DNA from: Chitinophaga pinensis
Lineage (GTDB): Bacteria; Bacteroidota; Bacteroidia; UKL13-3
Assembly (NCBI GenBank): GCA_945898275.1
Contig: CAMDHZ010000016.1
Span: 1 to 62,316 of the forward strand
Reading direction: 5' to 3'
DNA length: 62,316 nucleotides
Part shown: positions 18,627-27,307 of the stretch, one piece after another
Layout: every line of letters starts with the position of its first letter
Position numbering within the stretch: the stretch's first letter is position 1
Made by a program: the position numbers and the translations under genes
The notes under the pieces: model-generated
What the model saw: only the letters and a program-made list of their open reading frames with translations
Told to the model about the DNA's origin: nothing
Database searches by the model: none

Positions 18627-19596
18627 AGGATTTGTATTTTCTTATTAAATATCCAAAACTACTTAGTGCAAAAGCAATAATATTGACGAAATACTTTTCT
18701 ATGTTGTCGCTCAAATTAGTTGATTTTTTAAATGGGTTAACCTTATTTTCAACAAAGCATGTTGTTAGTCTTTCTAACTTAAACTGAATGGTTTTCAATA
18801 CCCTTTGATTTACTTTATAATTTGGAATTTTATCCCAACTTAATACCTCTGTATAGGAATAAATGGGTATGAACTTGCCAAGAATGTTTAATCTTCCATC
18901 CTTAGGATTTGGATGTATAAAAATTACTTTTATTCCTAAAGACAAGCAAGGTAAGGCACAATGTAATTTATTAGTTATAACCACACTTGAACCACTGTAT
19001 TCTTCCATTAACTTATTAATGTAGGATTCATTTTCAATTAGGTAACTATCAAAATCATTTTCATTATGAATAGGGTCATGATTAAATAAGCTTATTTCTT
19101 TCTTGCCAATTTCCCTAATCTTATCAATTACTTCCTTTGGAAATTGGTGGTCTACATTGTCTACCATTACAATTGAATCCTTGAAGGTTCTTTTAAAAGC
19201 TGATTTCCTTTTATTAAAAGTTACAGTTAAACAACCTGAATAATAAGCTGGAATGCCGTTCAGTAGAAAGTATACTTGAGTTTTTCTGTCTCTACAACCA
19301 ATAGGACCAAATTTTCTAAAGTGCTTTCTGTTTGCATTACTAAAAAGCAGTTTAATGCTAGCTAAATGAAAACTAATGTAAAATGGGGTTAGTTTTTCTG
19401 TTGGTGGAAACGCATTGTAATCATGCATAAACCAACCATTCGCTATGAGAATTCCTTTTTCTCCCTCAAATTCATTTAGTTTTTCTCTATCCAAACAAAT
19501 TGCGTTTTCACCCAAGTAAGCTCGCGCAGACATCCCTTGAATGATGTCTCCTAAATTATTTTTCTTCGAGCCTTCAGCTAGGTAGTATTGATTCAT
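18616..19596 (-). CDS. Polysaccharide pyruvyl transferase family protein (first of two)
   Basis: 326 residues. MNQYYLAEGSKKNNLGDIIQ opens with the asparagine/glycine-rich loop of the family, followed by GILIANGWFMHDY, IGCRDRKTQVYFLLNGIPA and, near residue 200, VVITNKLHCALPCLSLGIKV with the conserved Arg/Lys-x-His segment. Members transfer pyruvate from phosphoenolpyruvate to a sugar, forming an acidic ketal, though many are only inferred. ATG start at 19596 overlaps the upstream gene by 23 nt. A second, different member lies at 22.0-23.1 kb. Confidence 0.82.
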   Translation of the reverse strand: MNQYYLAEGSKKNNLGDIIQGMSARAYLGENAICLDREKLNEFEGEKGILIANGWFMHDYNAFPPTEKLTPFYISFHLASIKLLFSNANRKHFRKFGPIGCRDRKTQVYFLLNGIPAYYSGCLTVTFNKRKSAFKRTFKDSIVMVDNVDHQFPKEVIDKIREIGKKEISLFNHDPIHNENDFDSYLIENESYINKLMEEYSGSSVVITNKLHCALPCLSLGIKVIFIHPNPKDGRLNILGKFIPIYSYTEVLSWDKIPNYKVNQRVLKTIQFKLERLTTCFVENKVNPFKKSTNLSDNIEKYFVNIIAFALSSFGYLIRKYKSFEK

Positions 19597-20656
19597 TTAT
19601 ATAGCTTAAAAATTTTAATGAATGGGTATTTGTAGCATCAATTTTTGGCTCAAACCGACACATTTTATAATCAAAACCTTCTGAAATTTGTATAAGTTGT
19701 TTTGCGAAATCTGAATTTGATAATTTGGCTACCTTTGTTTCTTCTATGCCTCTTAAAAGTACAGGCAGTCCATGCTCTAACATAGCCAAAGTAGAACCAC
19801 TTTTCCCAAAAAGGTTTAATGTTGCCCTAGAAATTCCTAAGTCTTGTTCTTGTAGCAAGCAAGAGATATCTTTCTCGTTTAGCCAACCTAAATCCAATAG
19901 GTTTCTTTCTCCAAGTATATTATTTATGAGAAGTAAGTTCTTAGCTTTTTGAATTCCATTATCTCCCACTAGAGTTATTTTAGGGACCAAATCATTTTCA
20001 AAACAATACTGTTTGATCCAAATTAGTTGTGATTTAAAACCATTGGTATCAAAACTGAAATTGCCAAAAAAAAGGCATTTCAATTCCTTTTCAGTTCTTG
20101 CCTTTAAATTTAAATTAGGTTGAAAAGGAATATTGCTTATTAAGGGAAGTAACTTTACATTTCTTCCTGTCATTTTTACATAATGCGGAATTGTACTCGT
20201 AATTAAAACAGGTTTAATATTCTTAAGGATTCCAAAAAGCAAAGATTTTTGAAGGATTGAAACTATTCTGTTTTTTAAGTTAGTTTGCTTTGTTATTTCA
20301 ATCCAAGGCTCATGAATCATTAGATGAACTTTAAATTTTTTTAGAATTTGAGTGAAAATTAGCAATTCTATTGACAAGCCCTTTTTATGATAACTATACG
20401 GCACAAATTGAATTGATATAACATCCGGATTCAATTTAATAAGTGTACTATACAATAATAAAAATCGCTTTACTGTCGATAAACTTTTTTCTATAGTATA
20501 AATATCTTTAGATACACTTTCTGGTTCTTCTTCGTTTAAAACAATAGTTTTAACAGTGTGACCAATCGCTTTTAGTTGCTCGGAAAGTAATTTTGTATAT
20601 GCGGCAACGCCATTGGTTTTTGTATTCATTGACCCAACAAGAAATACTATTCTCAT
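19574..20656 (-). CDS. Glycosyltransferase, GT4-like
   Basis: 360 residues. MRIVFLVGSMNTKTNGVAAY has the GT-B N-terminal strand and glycine turn, ISIQFVPYSYHKKG near residue 98 and HLMIHEPWIEI near 130 are characteristic of a GT4 branch. The donor half (KCLFFGNFSFDTN, TLVGDNG, LGISRATLNLFGKSGSTLAM) is divergent: the usual E-x7-E motif is not clear, so catalytic details are uncertain. ATG at 20656 overlaps the upstream stop by 4 bp (ATGA), a strong coupling signal. Confidence 0.8.
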   Translation of the reverse strand: MRIVFLVGSMNTKTNGVAAYTKLLSEQLKAIGHTVKTIVLNEEEPESVSKDIYTIEKSLSTVKRFLLLYSTLIKLNPDVISIQFVPYSYHKKGLSIELLIFTQILKKFKVHLMIHEPWIEITKQTNLKNRIVSILQKSLLFGILKNIKPVLITSTIPHYVKMTGRNVKLLPLISNIPFQPNLNLKARTEKELKCLFFGNFSFDTNGFKSQLIWIKQYCFENDLVPKITLVGDNGIQKAKNLLLINNILGERNLLDLGWLNEKDISCLLQEQDLGISRATLNLFGKSGSTLAMLEHGLPVLLRGIEETKVAKLSNSDFAKQLIQISEGFDYKMCRFEPKIDATNTHSLKFLSYINESILPS

Positions 20657-21228
20657 TGTCTTTTTTTTATGAATTTAATTGGGTTACCAGCCCAAATTTC
20701 ATTTGCCGGAATAGTTTTATTTACCAAAGAATTTGCGCCAATAATTGCACCATCACCTATTGTAACACCTTTAAGTACAATCACATTGCTTCCTAGCCAT
20801 ACATCTTTTCCAATGTATATGGCTTGTTCTGTTCCTCCCTGGCTTCTAATTAATTCATTTAATTTGAATCCATGATCATGGTCTATAAATTTACAATTTG
20901 ATCCTATTAAACAATCCGCTCCAATACTTATTTTTTTTCTAATATTAAACTCAACATTTGCACCTAGAAAAACATTGTTTTCAATTATGATATTTGGTCC
21001 ATCTTTATAAATACCATCAAACTTAAATGAAATGCCATTTTCTAATCTGCAATAATTTCCTATTGATATTTGATGCGGCCAACTTACCCCAATAATTGGT
21101 AAGAACGTGCCTTTCCCAACTTTCATTCCTAAGAATTTATACTTTGAAGTTCTTAGTGATTTTCTAATTTTTTTGTAGGTATTGAACCTAATATAGAATG
21201 ATAATTTGTGCAGAAATGGTTTTAACAT
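20653..21228 (-). CDS. Left-handed beta-helix O-acetyltransferase
   Basis: 191 residues. Hexapeptide strands run from about residue 40 to 180 (ISIGNYCRLENGISFKF, IIIENNVFLGANVEFN, ISIGADCLIGSNCKF). IDHDHGFKLNELIRSQGG contains the catalytic-type His loop, and VIVLKGVTIGDGAIIGANSL then WAGNPIKFIKKR close the protein as in WbbJ/CysE-like sugar acetyltransferases. ATG at 21228 directly abuts the upstream gene. Expected to acetylate a residue of the repeat unit. Confidence 0.9.
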   Translation of the reverse strand: MLKPFLHKLSFYIRFNTYKKIRKSLRTSKYKFLGMKVGKGTFLPIIGVSWPHQISIGNYCRLENGISFKFDGIYKDGPNIIIENNVFLGANVEFNIRKKISIGADCLIGSNCKFIDHDHGFKLNELIRSQGGTEQAIYIGKDVWLGSNVIVLKGVTIGDGAIIGANSLVNKTIPANEIWAGNPIKFIKKRQ

Positions 21229-22026
21229 TTAAATAAAAATCATACAAAAATTCATGATGGTTTTATCTATAAAGAAAGCAAAACCTCTTCCTTGATATTT
21301 AAACAATTGAATGATATTAATTGGAATAGAATTAATAAATATACAAATTCTTTGGATTCTAAATTTTAAAATTGACTCGTTGTAATATTTGTTTTTAAAT
21401 CGCTTTTGAGATAGTAGTCTTTGGTTAAAACTTCCGAAAGCCTTTTTTCTTCTCCAAGGATGGTAAACTAACATACCTCTTACAAATTTAATTTCACCAA
21501 TTCTCTCATACCTGATTTTGAAGTCTATGTCTTCCATTGTAGCAATAGGGAATTGCTCATCAAATCCTCCTAATTCAAGAAAGATGTCTTTTTTGATGCC
21601 GAAATTACAAGACCATAATTTTCCTCCATTTTCATTGATAGGTGCAACTTCATCAAAGGATTTTTTCTCGCCAATGGCTAGTGTTTTACCCTCAATACAA
21701 TAAATTTCTTGTTCTTCATTTGTTGCTACAATTGCTTCATTTAACCAATTTGAATGTGGTAAACAATCGTCATCAATAAAAAACAACCAAGTCCCTTTAG
21801 CATTTTTTGCAGCTGAATTTCTGTTTGCAGCCGGACCTTTACTTGGTCCATTTAAAAAAGTTACCCAATTAAATTTTTCCAGCAAATTATCCGAAATTGT
21901 ATCATCTGAACTTACAATGATTTCAATCCTTAAGTTTTCACTCAATTGAGGGTAAAGTAATTCTAGGCAATTTATCAGCTCTTTTTCTCTTCTAAATGTT
22001 GGAATGATAATGCTGTAGTTTATCAT
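21229..22026 (-). CDS. Glycosyltransferase family 2
   Basis: 265 residues, GT-A. SIIIPTFRREKELINCLELL at the N-terminus, LNGPSKGPAANRNSAAKNAKG near residue 80 and WLFFIDDDCLPH with the DDD metal motif near residue 95 are diagnostic. ELGGFDEQFPIATMEDIDFK near residue 155 is the acceptor loop with the ED catalytic pair. C-terminal hydrophobic patches may bring it to the membrane. ATG at 22026 overlaps the upstream stop by 4 bp. Confidence 0.92.
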   Translation of the reverse strand: MINYSIIIPTFRREKELINCLELLYPQLSENLRIEIIVSSDDTISDNLLEKFNWVTFLNGPSKGPAANRNSAAKNAKGTWLFFIDDDCLPHSNWLNEAIVATNEEQEIYCIEGKTLAIGEKKSFDEVAPINENGGKLWSCNFGIKKDIFLELGGFDEQFPIATMEDIDFKIRYERIGEIKFVRGMLVYHPWRRKKAFGSFNQRLLSQKRFKNKYYNESILKFRIQRICIFINSIPINIIQLFKYQGRGFAFFIDKTIMNFCMIFI

Positions 22027-23096
22027 TGATTTTTTAGAAAATTTTCAACTAAGGAGTAATAAGAATTATACGCTTTTTGCTCCAACTGTATCACGGTAGT
22101 TGGTTCAACCCTAAATGAGTTTTTTAAAGAATTATAGTCCCCAATCATTTTTAAAGGGGTAACAATTTGTTCCGAAGTTATGCCAATAGAATGCAATAGC
22201 TTTTCATTTTTATGTGCATACGCAAACGGAATAATCTCTGAAAAACTTCTTATTCCAATAAGCGTTGCATGAAAACGGGTACATAAAAAAGTACTTGCAT
22301 TAATCATAATTTCAAGGCTATTTAAAATATTAGAATCATATGGAAGAACTTCTGATTTTTTTAGAAAGGATAACCCCAACATTAATTCTTCATCTGCTGG
22401 CGTAAATGGAATTGCAGTTATGCTAAATCCATCTGCTCTATATTTAGAAATAATTCCTTCTGCCCAATTTAAATAGTTTTCGAAAATCTCTTCGATTTTT
22501 GAATAAACCTCAGGTCTTTCATTTCGATATTGTTCAATTGGCCTATAGCCATTTTGGAATTTCTCAACATAAATTGGCATTAAATTAACTACCAATTTTT
22601 TATCTTTTGGATTTGTTCTATTGGCCAAGAAATTTTCATTTTGCCAAATAAAACCTAAATCAGGAAGGCTTAAAATGTCATTTCTTCCTAAAAGTAAATT
22701 TAGATATTTTCCATTAGCTTCAGACCTAGTTACTAAAACTGGAATAGATTTCAAATAACTAATTAGCTCAGAAGAATAGCTTGATTCATTAAAGTCCACT
22801 CCAAGTACCAATACTTTCGAAGAATCAGGATAGGTTTTTATTAATTCTTCAAGTGGTTTAGAATAGCCTATTGCGCCTCCTCCTAATATTACCTTATTAG
22901 CTTTTGGCCATTTACTTAAATTATATAAAGTTTGTAAACTCCCTAATTTGTTAAATTTTTTAAGCAATTGTTGAACCGATTTTCCCATCAAGATATCACC
23001 TGCATTTCCTAAATGATATCCTCCTGCAACAGAGATTTCTGATGCGTAAATCATTTGTTTTAACCACCGTAAGCGATGTAAAATTTCCAATTTCAT
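22023..23096 (-). CDS. Polysaccharide pyruvyl transferase family protein (second)
   Basis: 357 residues. VAGGYHLGNAGDILMGKSVQ is the family loop at the N-terminus, VILGGGAIGYSKPLEEL near residue 70 and VTRSEANGKYLNLLLGRND near 125 follow. STFLCTRFHATLIGIRSF near residue 275 contains the hallmark Arg-x-His segment. VNLMPIYVEKFQNGYRP marks the second domain. Likely adds pyruvate to a sugar or is a structurally related transferase. Unlike the copy at 18.6-19.6 kb it keeps the full motif set, so the two are not recent duplicates. Confidence 0.85.
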   Translation of the reverse strand: MKLEILHRLRWLKQMIYASEISVAGGYHLGNAGDILMGKSVQQLLKKFNKLGSLQTLYNLSKWPKANKVILGGGAIGYSKPLEELIKTYPDSSKVLVLGVDFNESSYSSELISYLKSIPVLVTRSEANGKYLNLLLGRNDILSLPDLGFIWQNENFLANRTNPKDKKLVVNLMPIYVEKFQNGYRPIEQYRNERPEVYSKIEEIFENYLNWAEGIISKYRADGFSITAIPFTPADEELMLGLSFLKKSEVLPYDSNILNSLEIMINASTFLCTRFHATLIGIRSFSEIIPFAYAHKNEKLLHSIGITSEQIVTPLKMIGDYNSLKNSFRVEPTTVIQLEQKAYNSYYSLVENFLKNQ

Positions 23097-23097
23097 C

Positions 23098-23988
23098 TCA
23101 AATACTAGATTTTAAAAGGCCTAAGAATCTTTTATCAAATAAGGCGATTATACCTGTTTTTCTTATCAACCAAAAATGCACCCCAAGTCTATTATCTATT
23201 TTCTTTTTGTAAATTCTTCTTAGTATCTTATCTAATAATAAATGTTTATACCAATAGCTTGCTTGATTCGAATTCAATACTTTTAAAAATTTTTGTGCCA
23301 CTTGCAATGATTCTTCCTTCATTGCTTTGCTGTTTTTAAGTGTTTTAGTATTACCCGCAAGCCTAAAGAATGAATTTGGAATTTCTATTTTATAAGTCCT
23401 TGGATCAAACATAGAAATACGACAATACCAATCTAAATCCATGCAATAATTTAACGTTTCATCTAAAGTATCAAGTTTATTTTTCCTTAAAAATGCCAAA
23501 TTTATCCATACACTTTGAGAAGGAACAATGAACCTAACATTAAAAAAGAATAACAATAGCTTGTCTAAATCTAAAGTAGATAAATTGTTTTTTATAGTAA
23601 TTGAATTTTTTAGCGTTTCTCCAGACTTCACGTTTCCGAAGATAAAATCATACTTGTACTTTGAACCAATAAGATTTATTTGTTTGAAAGCGCCATCTAA
23701 ATATAAATCATCTGCATTCATAAAAGAAACATAGTCACCAGTTACGACTTTTAGTCCCTTATTAATTGCATGCGCTTGGCCATTATCTTTTTCACTTACC
23801 CAATATGAGAGGTGTTTCTCATATTTTTTAATGACTTCAAGGCTGTTATCTGTGCTATTTCCGTCTATTACAATTATTTCTAGGTTTGGGTATTTTTGGT
23901 TTATGATTGATCCTAATGTTTGCTCTAAGGTACTTCCAGAGTTAAAGCTTGGAATGATTATACTCAGTTTTAAATCTTGTGAAGTCAT
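23098..23988 (-). CDS. Glycosyltransferase family 2
   Basis: 296 residues. LSIIIPSFNSGSTLEQTLGS, IIVIDGNSTDNSLEVIKKY and WVSEKDNGQAHAINKGL are the standard GT2 donor-binding blocks. The metal site reads VSFMNADDLYLDGAF (ADD near residue 92). NYCMDLDWYCRIS near residue 180 is the acceptor ED/DLD equivalent. C-terminal basic helices probably dock to the membrane. One base separates it from the next gene and two from the previous. Confidence 0.92.
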   Translation of the reverse strand: MTSQDLKLSIIIPSFNSGSTLEQTLGSIINQKYPNLEIIVIDGNSTDNSLEVIKKYEKHLSYWVSEKDNGQAHAINKGLKVVTGDYVSFMNADDLYLDGAFKQINLIGSKYKYDFIFGNVKSGETLKNSITIKNNLSTLDLDKLLLFFFNVRFIVPSQSVWINLAFLRKNKLDTLDETLNYCMDLDWYCRISMFDPRTYKIEIPNSFFRLAGNTKTLKNSKAMKEESLQVAQKFLKVLNSNQASYWYKHLLLDKILRRIYKKKIDNRLGVHFWLIRKTGIIALFDKRFLGLLKSSI

Positions 23989-23990
23989 TG

Positions 23991-24911
23991 CTAGGAATAA
24001 AGATTTTCATTCTTGAAAAAGTAAAAATCTCTAATTTTATTTGAACAAAGAGAAAGAGAAGAAAGGAGTATTTTTATTTCTGGGTAATTCAATTGAAGAA
24101 AATCAGACATAGGTAAACCCCTTATATCAATTGGCTCTCCGCTCCAAGCAATATTCTTCTCTAACCATTTAATAAGTTCTGTAGCATGATAAATTTGAAA
24201 ACTCTTTTCAAATTTTTTATCATACACTAACTCTTTACAATCAATCAATGGCTTTGGTAATTTTGCCATTTTATTGATTCTACAATCCAAAAATTGGCTT
24301 CTAATATAATCTTTGTCCATTGTGAAAAAGTTTATAAGCGCTTTCTGATCCGAACCATATTCATCAGAAATATAAGTTTCACAAAACTGCTTATAACTTT
24401 TTCCCTCTAGAAATGAAATCTTATTAGGTTTAAAACCACTTAACCCTGCCAACATTATTGTAATTGGAAATACATGGTTAGGATGACTCCTAATAGTTTG
24501 AATTGAATGGTTTGGATTTGACAAAAAATAAGAGCTTATTAAAAACTCTTCTTTGCTTGGTAAAGAATCAATATCTCTTGTAAATACAGTTTCATAAGCT
24601 TTATCAAATATTGGTTCAAACCGCCAAAATGTTGGCTCTATTGTATTATAATTATCTTCCCTTGAAACAACTTTAAAAGATTCAAATTGTTCAACTAAAG
24701 AAGAAATTACTTCGCTTAAAGGATTTTCCCAAATGGATTTTGAAACATACAATCGTGTTTCTGAATTTGGGAAAAGAATATTATTGATTGCAGGTATAAG
24801 TGGTAGATTATACCAGTATCTTAAAGCTGTGTTATGCTTATCATGGGATCTTTTTTCGCTAAACAAAGATTTAGGTTCAAACAGAGAATAACTAAATAGA
24901 GTCTTGCCCAT
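23991..24911 (-). CDS. Putative glycosyltransferase, family not recognised
   Basis: 306 residues, no signal peptide. The segment YETVFTRDIDSLPSKEEFLI near residue 110 looks like a DxD nucleotide-sugar site (R-D-I-D). Following IRSHPNHVFPITIMLAGLSG resembles blocks in several uncharacterised GT-A-like proteins encoded in surface-glycan loci, and FLEGKSYKQF and SDEYGSDQKALINFF complete it. I infer a cytoplasmic glycosyltransferase but cannot name a family. ATG at 24911 lies 20 nt inside the end of the upstream GT2 gene. One GGTTCAAACC site falls in it at 24613, encoding Arg-Phe-Glu-Pro. Confidence 0.65.
   Translation of the reverse strand: MGKTLFSYSLFEPKSLFSEKRSHDKHNTALRYWYNLPLIPAINNILFPNSETRLYVSKSIWENPLSEVISSLVEQFESFKVVSREDNYNTIEPTFWRFEPIFDKAYETVFTRDIDSLPSKEEFLISSYFLSNPNHSIQTIRSHPNHVFPITIMLAGLSGFKPNKISFLEGKSYKQFCETYISDEYGSDQKALINFFTMDKDYIRSQFLDCRINKMAKLPKPLIDCKELVYDKKFEKSFQIYHATELIKWLEKNIAWSGEPIDIRGLPMSDFLQLNYPEIKILLSSLSLCSNKIRDFYFFKNENLYS
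24613..24622. repeat. GGTTCAAACC site inside the unrecognised transferase gene
   Basis: Read on the coding strand as TTT-GAA-CC, i.e. Phe-Glu-Pro. Two further 8-base sites follow at 24874 and 25337, making a local cluster. Confidence 0.7.
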
Positions 24912-25836
24912 TTAATCTTAATGCTTTCAATATTGGTCTCAAAATGTTGATTAAAAAGCGCTTTTTTAAATTAGATAGTTTTAATTCAAAACGAATTTGT
25001 TTTCTATATTTAATTACAGCTTTCCTAGCTTTTAAATTCACTATTGGTTCTGGGGTTAATAGCTGGAATTCGTCTTTATTTAAAGTTTGAACAAACCATT
25101 TCTTTTCGCCATGTGTGCCGTTTCCATCTAACCCATTATTGACAACTAAAGATTTATTTGTATATAAATGAACATATCCTTTCAAAAACATACTCGCATA
25201 CCATCTAATCGCCCAAGAATTTACCCTTCCATTAACTTGGTCTTCTAATAAAATCATAAATGGATATGAATTCTTTCCATTAAACTCATAAGTTAAATTT
25301 CTTTCATTTAGCTCGCTTAAAAGTTTTCTTCCATTTGGTTCAAAATGTATCCAACGATTTTTCCAAGTACCCCAACCCCAACAATTAACAAATTCATCAA
25401 GGAAAACAGGTTCCTCCCAATTTACTTTAATTGGAAATTGAAATCCTTGAATTGTTCCAACCCTTTCAAATGTTTCGTAATAGGAAAGGTAATAATTCAT
25501 GTAATTGAAAAAGAAAGAAGAAATCTCAAGGTCATCTTCTAGCACAATAATTTTTTCATGGCTTTCAAAAACAGTATTAATTCCTTTTATAACCGATTCT
25601 GAAAGTCCTATGTTTATTTCTGAATAATGTTTACTTAAGTTTTTGCAAATATGTAACCCTTGAATGATGTGTCTAACCTCTAATATTTTTTCTACATCAC
25701 TTTCAGATTTGGGACCATCAGAAAACACATATATTTCAAACTGGTCAATATTGGGTTGAGCCAACAAACAATTGACCAATGTTTTTGTAGTTTCAGGTCT
25801 ATTGTAAACCAATAATAAAACAGGAGCCAAACTCAT
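24892..25836 (-). CDS. Glycosyltransferase family 2-like (LEDD / WGWGTW type)
   Basis: 314 residues from ATG 25836 (MSLAPVLLLVYNRP), which overlaps the upstream TGA by 4 bp; a nine-residue TTG extension is open but improbable. PVLLLVYNRPETTKTLVNCL, YVFSDGP and HEKIIVLEDDLEISSFFFNY (EDD metal site near residue 100) fit a GT-A enzyme. VNCWGWGTWKNRW near residue 170 is the hallmark of this subgroup, found in many capsule loci. VVNNGLDGNGTHG near the end is the conserved His-bearing tail. Confidence 0.9.
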   Translation of the reverse strand: MSLAPVLLLVYNRPETTKTLVNCLLAQPNIDQFEIYVFSDGPKSESDVEKILEVRHIIQGLHICKNLSKHYSEINIGLSESVIKGINTVFESHEKIIVLEDDLEISSFFFNYMNYYLSYYETFERVGTIQGFQFPIKVNWEEPVFLDEFVNCWGWGTWKNRWIHFEPNGRKLLSELNERNLTYEFNGKNSYPFMILLEDQVNGRVNSWAIRWYASMFLKGYVHLYTNKSLVVNNGLDGNGTHGEKKWFVQTLNKDEFQLLTPEPIVNLKARKAVIKYRKQIRFELKLSNLKKRFLINILRPILKALRLNGQDSI

Positions 25837-27305
25837 CTTTTTTGGTATTGTATAAGCATACAAGATTTTGTGTGATCTATTGAATTTATTTTCATCCCAT
25901 TTTTGCTTAAAATATTTAAAATAATTTCCTTTTCTCCTGGATATATATGAGAAAGTAAAACCCAGCCAGTTTTTCCGACCGACGAAAAATATATTTCATA
26001 TTTTTTGGGATTTGTTCTGTTTTCTTCTAAAGTTAGATAACTTAGGTTTTTCAACAAACCACTTGACAATTGATAAAATTCTAAAATGGGTTGCGAGTAA
26101 TAATATACAAATACTGCATCTTCTTTCTTTTTTAATCTATCTAATTTTACTAATAGAGGTTTTAGTTCTTCTACTTCTATCGGAAAAGAAATTTTTGAAA
26201 ATCCAATTGTAATTAATACGATTAAAGCTGTAATAATTATCCAATTTACAGACTTAAACCACTTGCTTAATTTTACCTGAACCAAATATTGAATTCCTAC
26301 TGCTACACCTATTATTGTTAAAACCACTAGGTATATAACATACCTTTTTTCAAAAGGATAAACACCAACTCCTGATACCGTAAGATGTATAAAAATTGGC
26401 GTGATAAAGATTATCAATTTCGTATATTTTTTGCTTAGGATAAAACCTGTTAAACCAATGATAGCAATAGAAAATCCATATATATTGAGTTTTGGTAACA
26501 TGGGTATCATATCAAAACAAACCATTTTATATTTTTGAACCAAGAAATCAAATACAGCCTCTGCGCCGCTACCAATTGGTAAAAACGCACCTGCTTTTAC
26601 CCAATATTGGTATTGAAAATCCTTGTTGTTATTGATTGCAAATTGAGTAAAATAAATAAGTATAAATCCTACAAAAATGATTAAGTAAAAAAGAATATCA
26701 AACTTTAAAGTTCTTCTATTCTTTAAAAAATTAATAAAATGCAATATTGAAAATGAAATAGTTAGCAGAATTGCAGCATGGGATAAAAAACAAAATGTAA
26801 CTAATATCATTGCATCAGTCTTATTGGAACTAAAATCATACTTTAATTTTTGAACCAAAAGCAAAAAGACTCCAACTGCTAAAAAGTCCATCATGTATTG
26901 TTTAAGCTCGGAGCTATATCTAATAAAAAATGGATTAAAAAAAATCAAGGAGAAAATAATAATTTGAGTTGATATTTGAATTTTGTCTCTATCTAAATAT
27001 TTTTTGATTAGAAATATTCCTAAGATAAAAGCCATCAAGGAGGGGATTCTTAAAACATAATCTTTAAAGCAAAAGATTGAACCGAAAGTTTTTAAAATAA
27101 TGGAATATAAAAATGGAGAAGCTGTTTTATATTCTAAGGTTCCACCAAGATCTAACCATGACTTTTTAATAATATTATTTGCCAAAAAGGCCTCGTCTAG
27201 CCAAAGACTTCTATTATAATAAAATTGTATAAATGCCAAAATAAAACCGGCTCCAAGCAGGAGATTTAGAAGAGCAATTTCAAAAGAGGAATTTTTACTT
27301 TTCAA
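25833..27305 (-). CDS. Polytopic membrane glycosyltransferase-like protein (GT39/ArnT-like)
   Basis: 490 residues with about ten to eleven membrane segments. Near the N-terminus, YYNRSLWLDEAFLANNI contains the acidic D-E pair in the first periplasmic loop, the defining feature of GT39/GT-C enzymes that use polyprenyl-phosphate sugars. FFIRYSSELKQYMMDFLAV near residue 130 matches the usual R-Y-S-E/Q-x-R/K-x-Y second loop. It could add a side sugar in the periplasm or decorate another acceptor. TTG at 27305 is taken as start because it precedes the first membrane helix; it lies 2 nt after the upstream stop. Confidence 0.82.
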   Translation of the reverse strand: MKSKNSSFEIALLNLLLGAGFILAFIQFYYNRSLWLDEAFLANNIIKKSWLDLGGTLEYKTASPFLYSIILKTFGSIFCFKDYVLRIPSLMAFILGIFLIKKYLDRDKIQISTQIIIFSLIFFNPFFIRYSSELKQYMMDFLAVGVFLLLVQKLKYDFSSNKTDAMILVTFCFLSHAAILLTISFSILHFINFLKNRRTLKFDILFYLIIFVGFILIYFTQFAINNNKDFQYQYWVKAGAFLPIGSGAEAVFDFLVQKYKMVCFDMIPMLPKLNIYGFSIAIIGLTGFILSKKYTKLIIFITPIFIHLTVSGVGVYPFEKRYVIYLVVLTIIGVAVGIQYLVQVKLSKWFKSVNWIIITALIVLITIGFSKISFPIEVEELKPLLVKLDRLKKKEDAVFVYYYSQPILEFYQLSSGLLKNLSYLTLEENRTNPKKYEIYFSSVGKTGWVLLSHIYPGEKEIILNILSKNGMKINSIDHTKSCMLIQYQKR

Positions 27306-27307
27306 AT

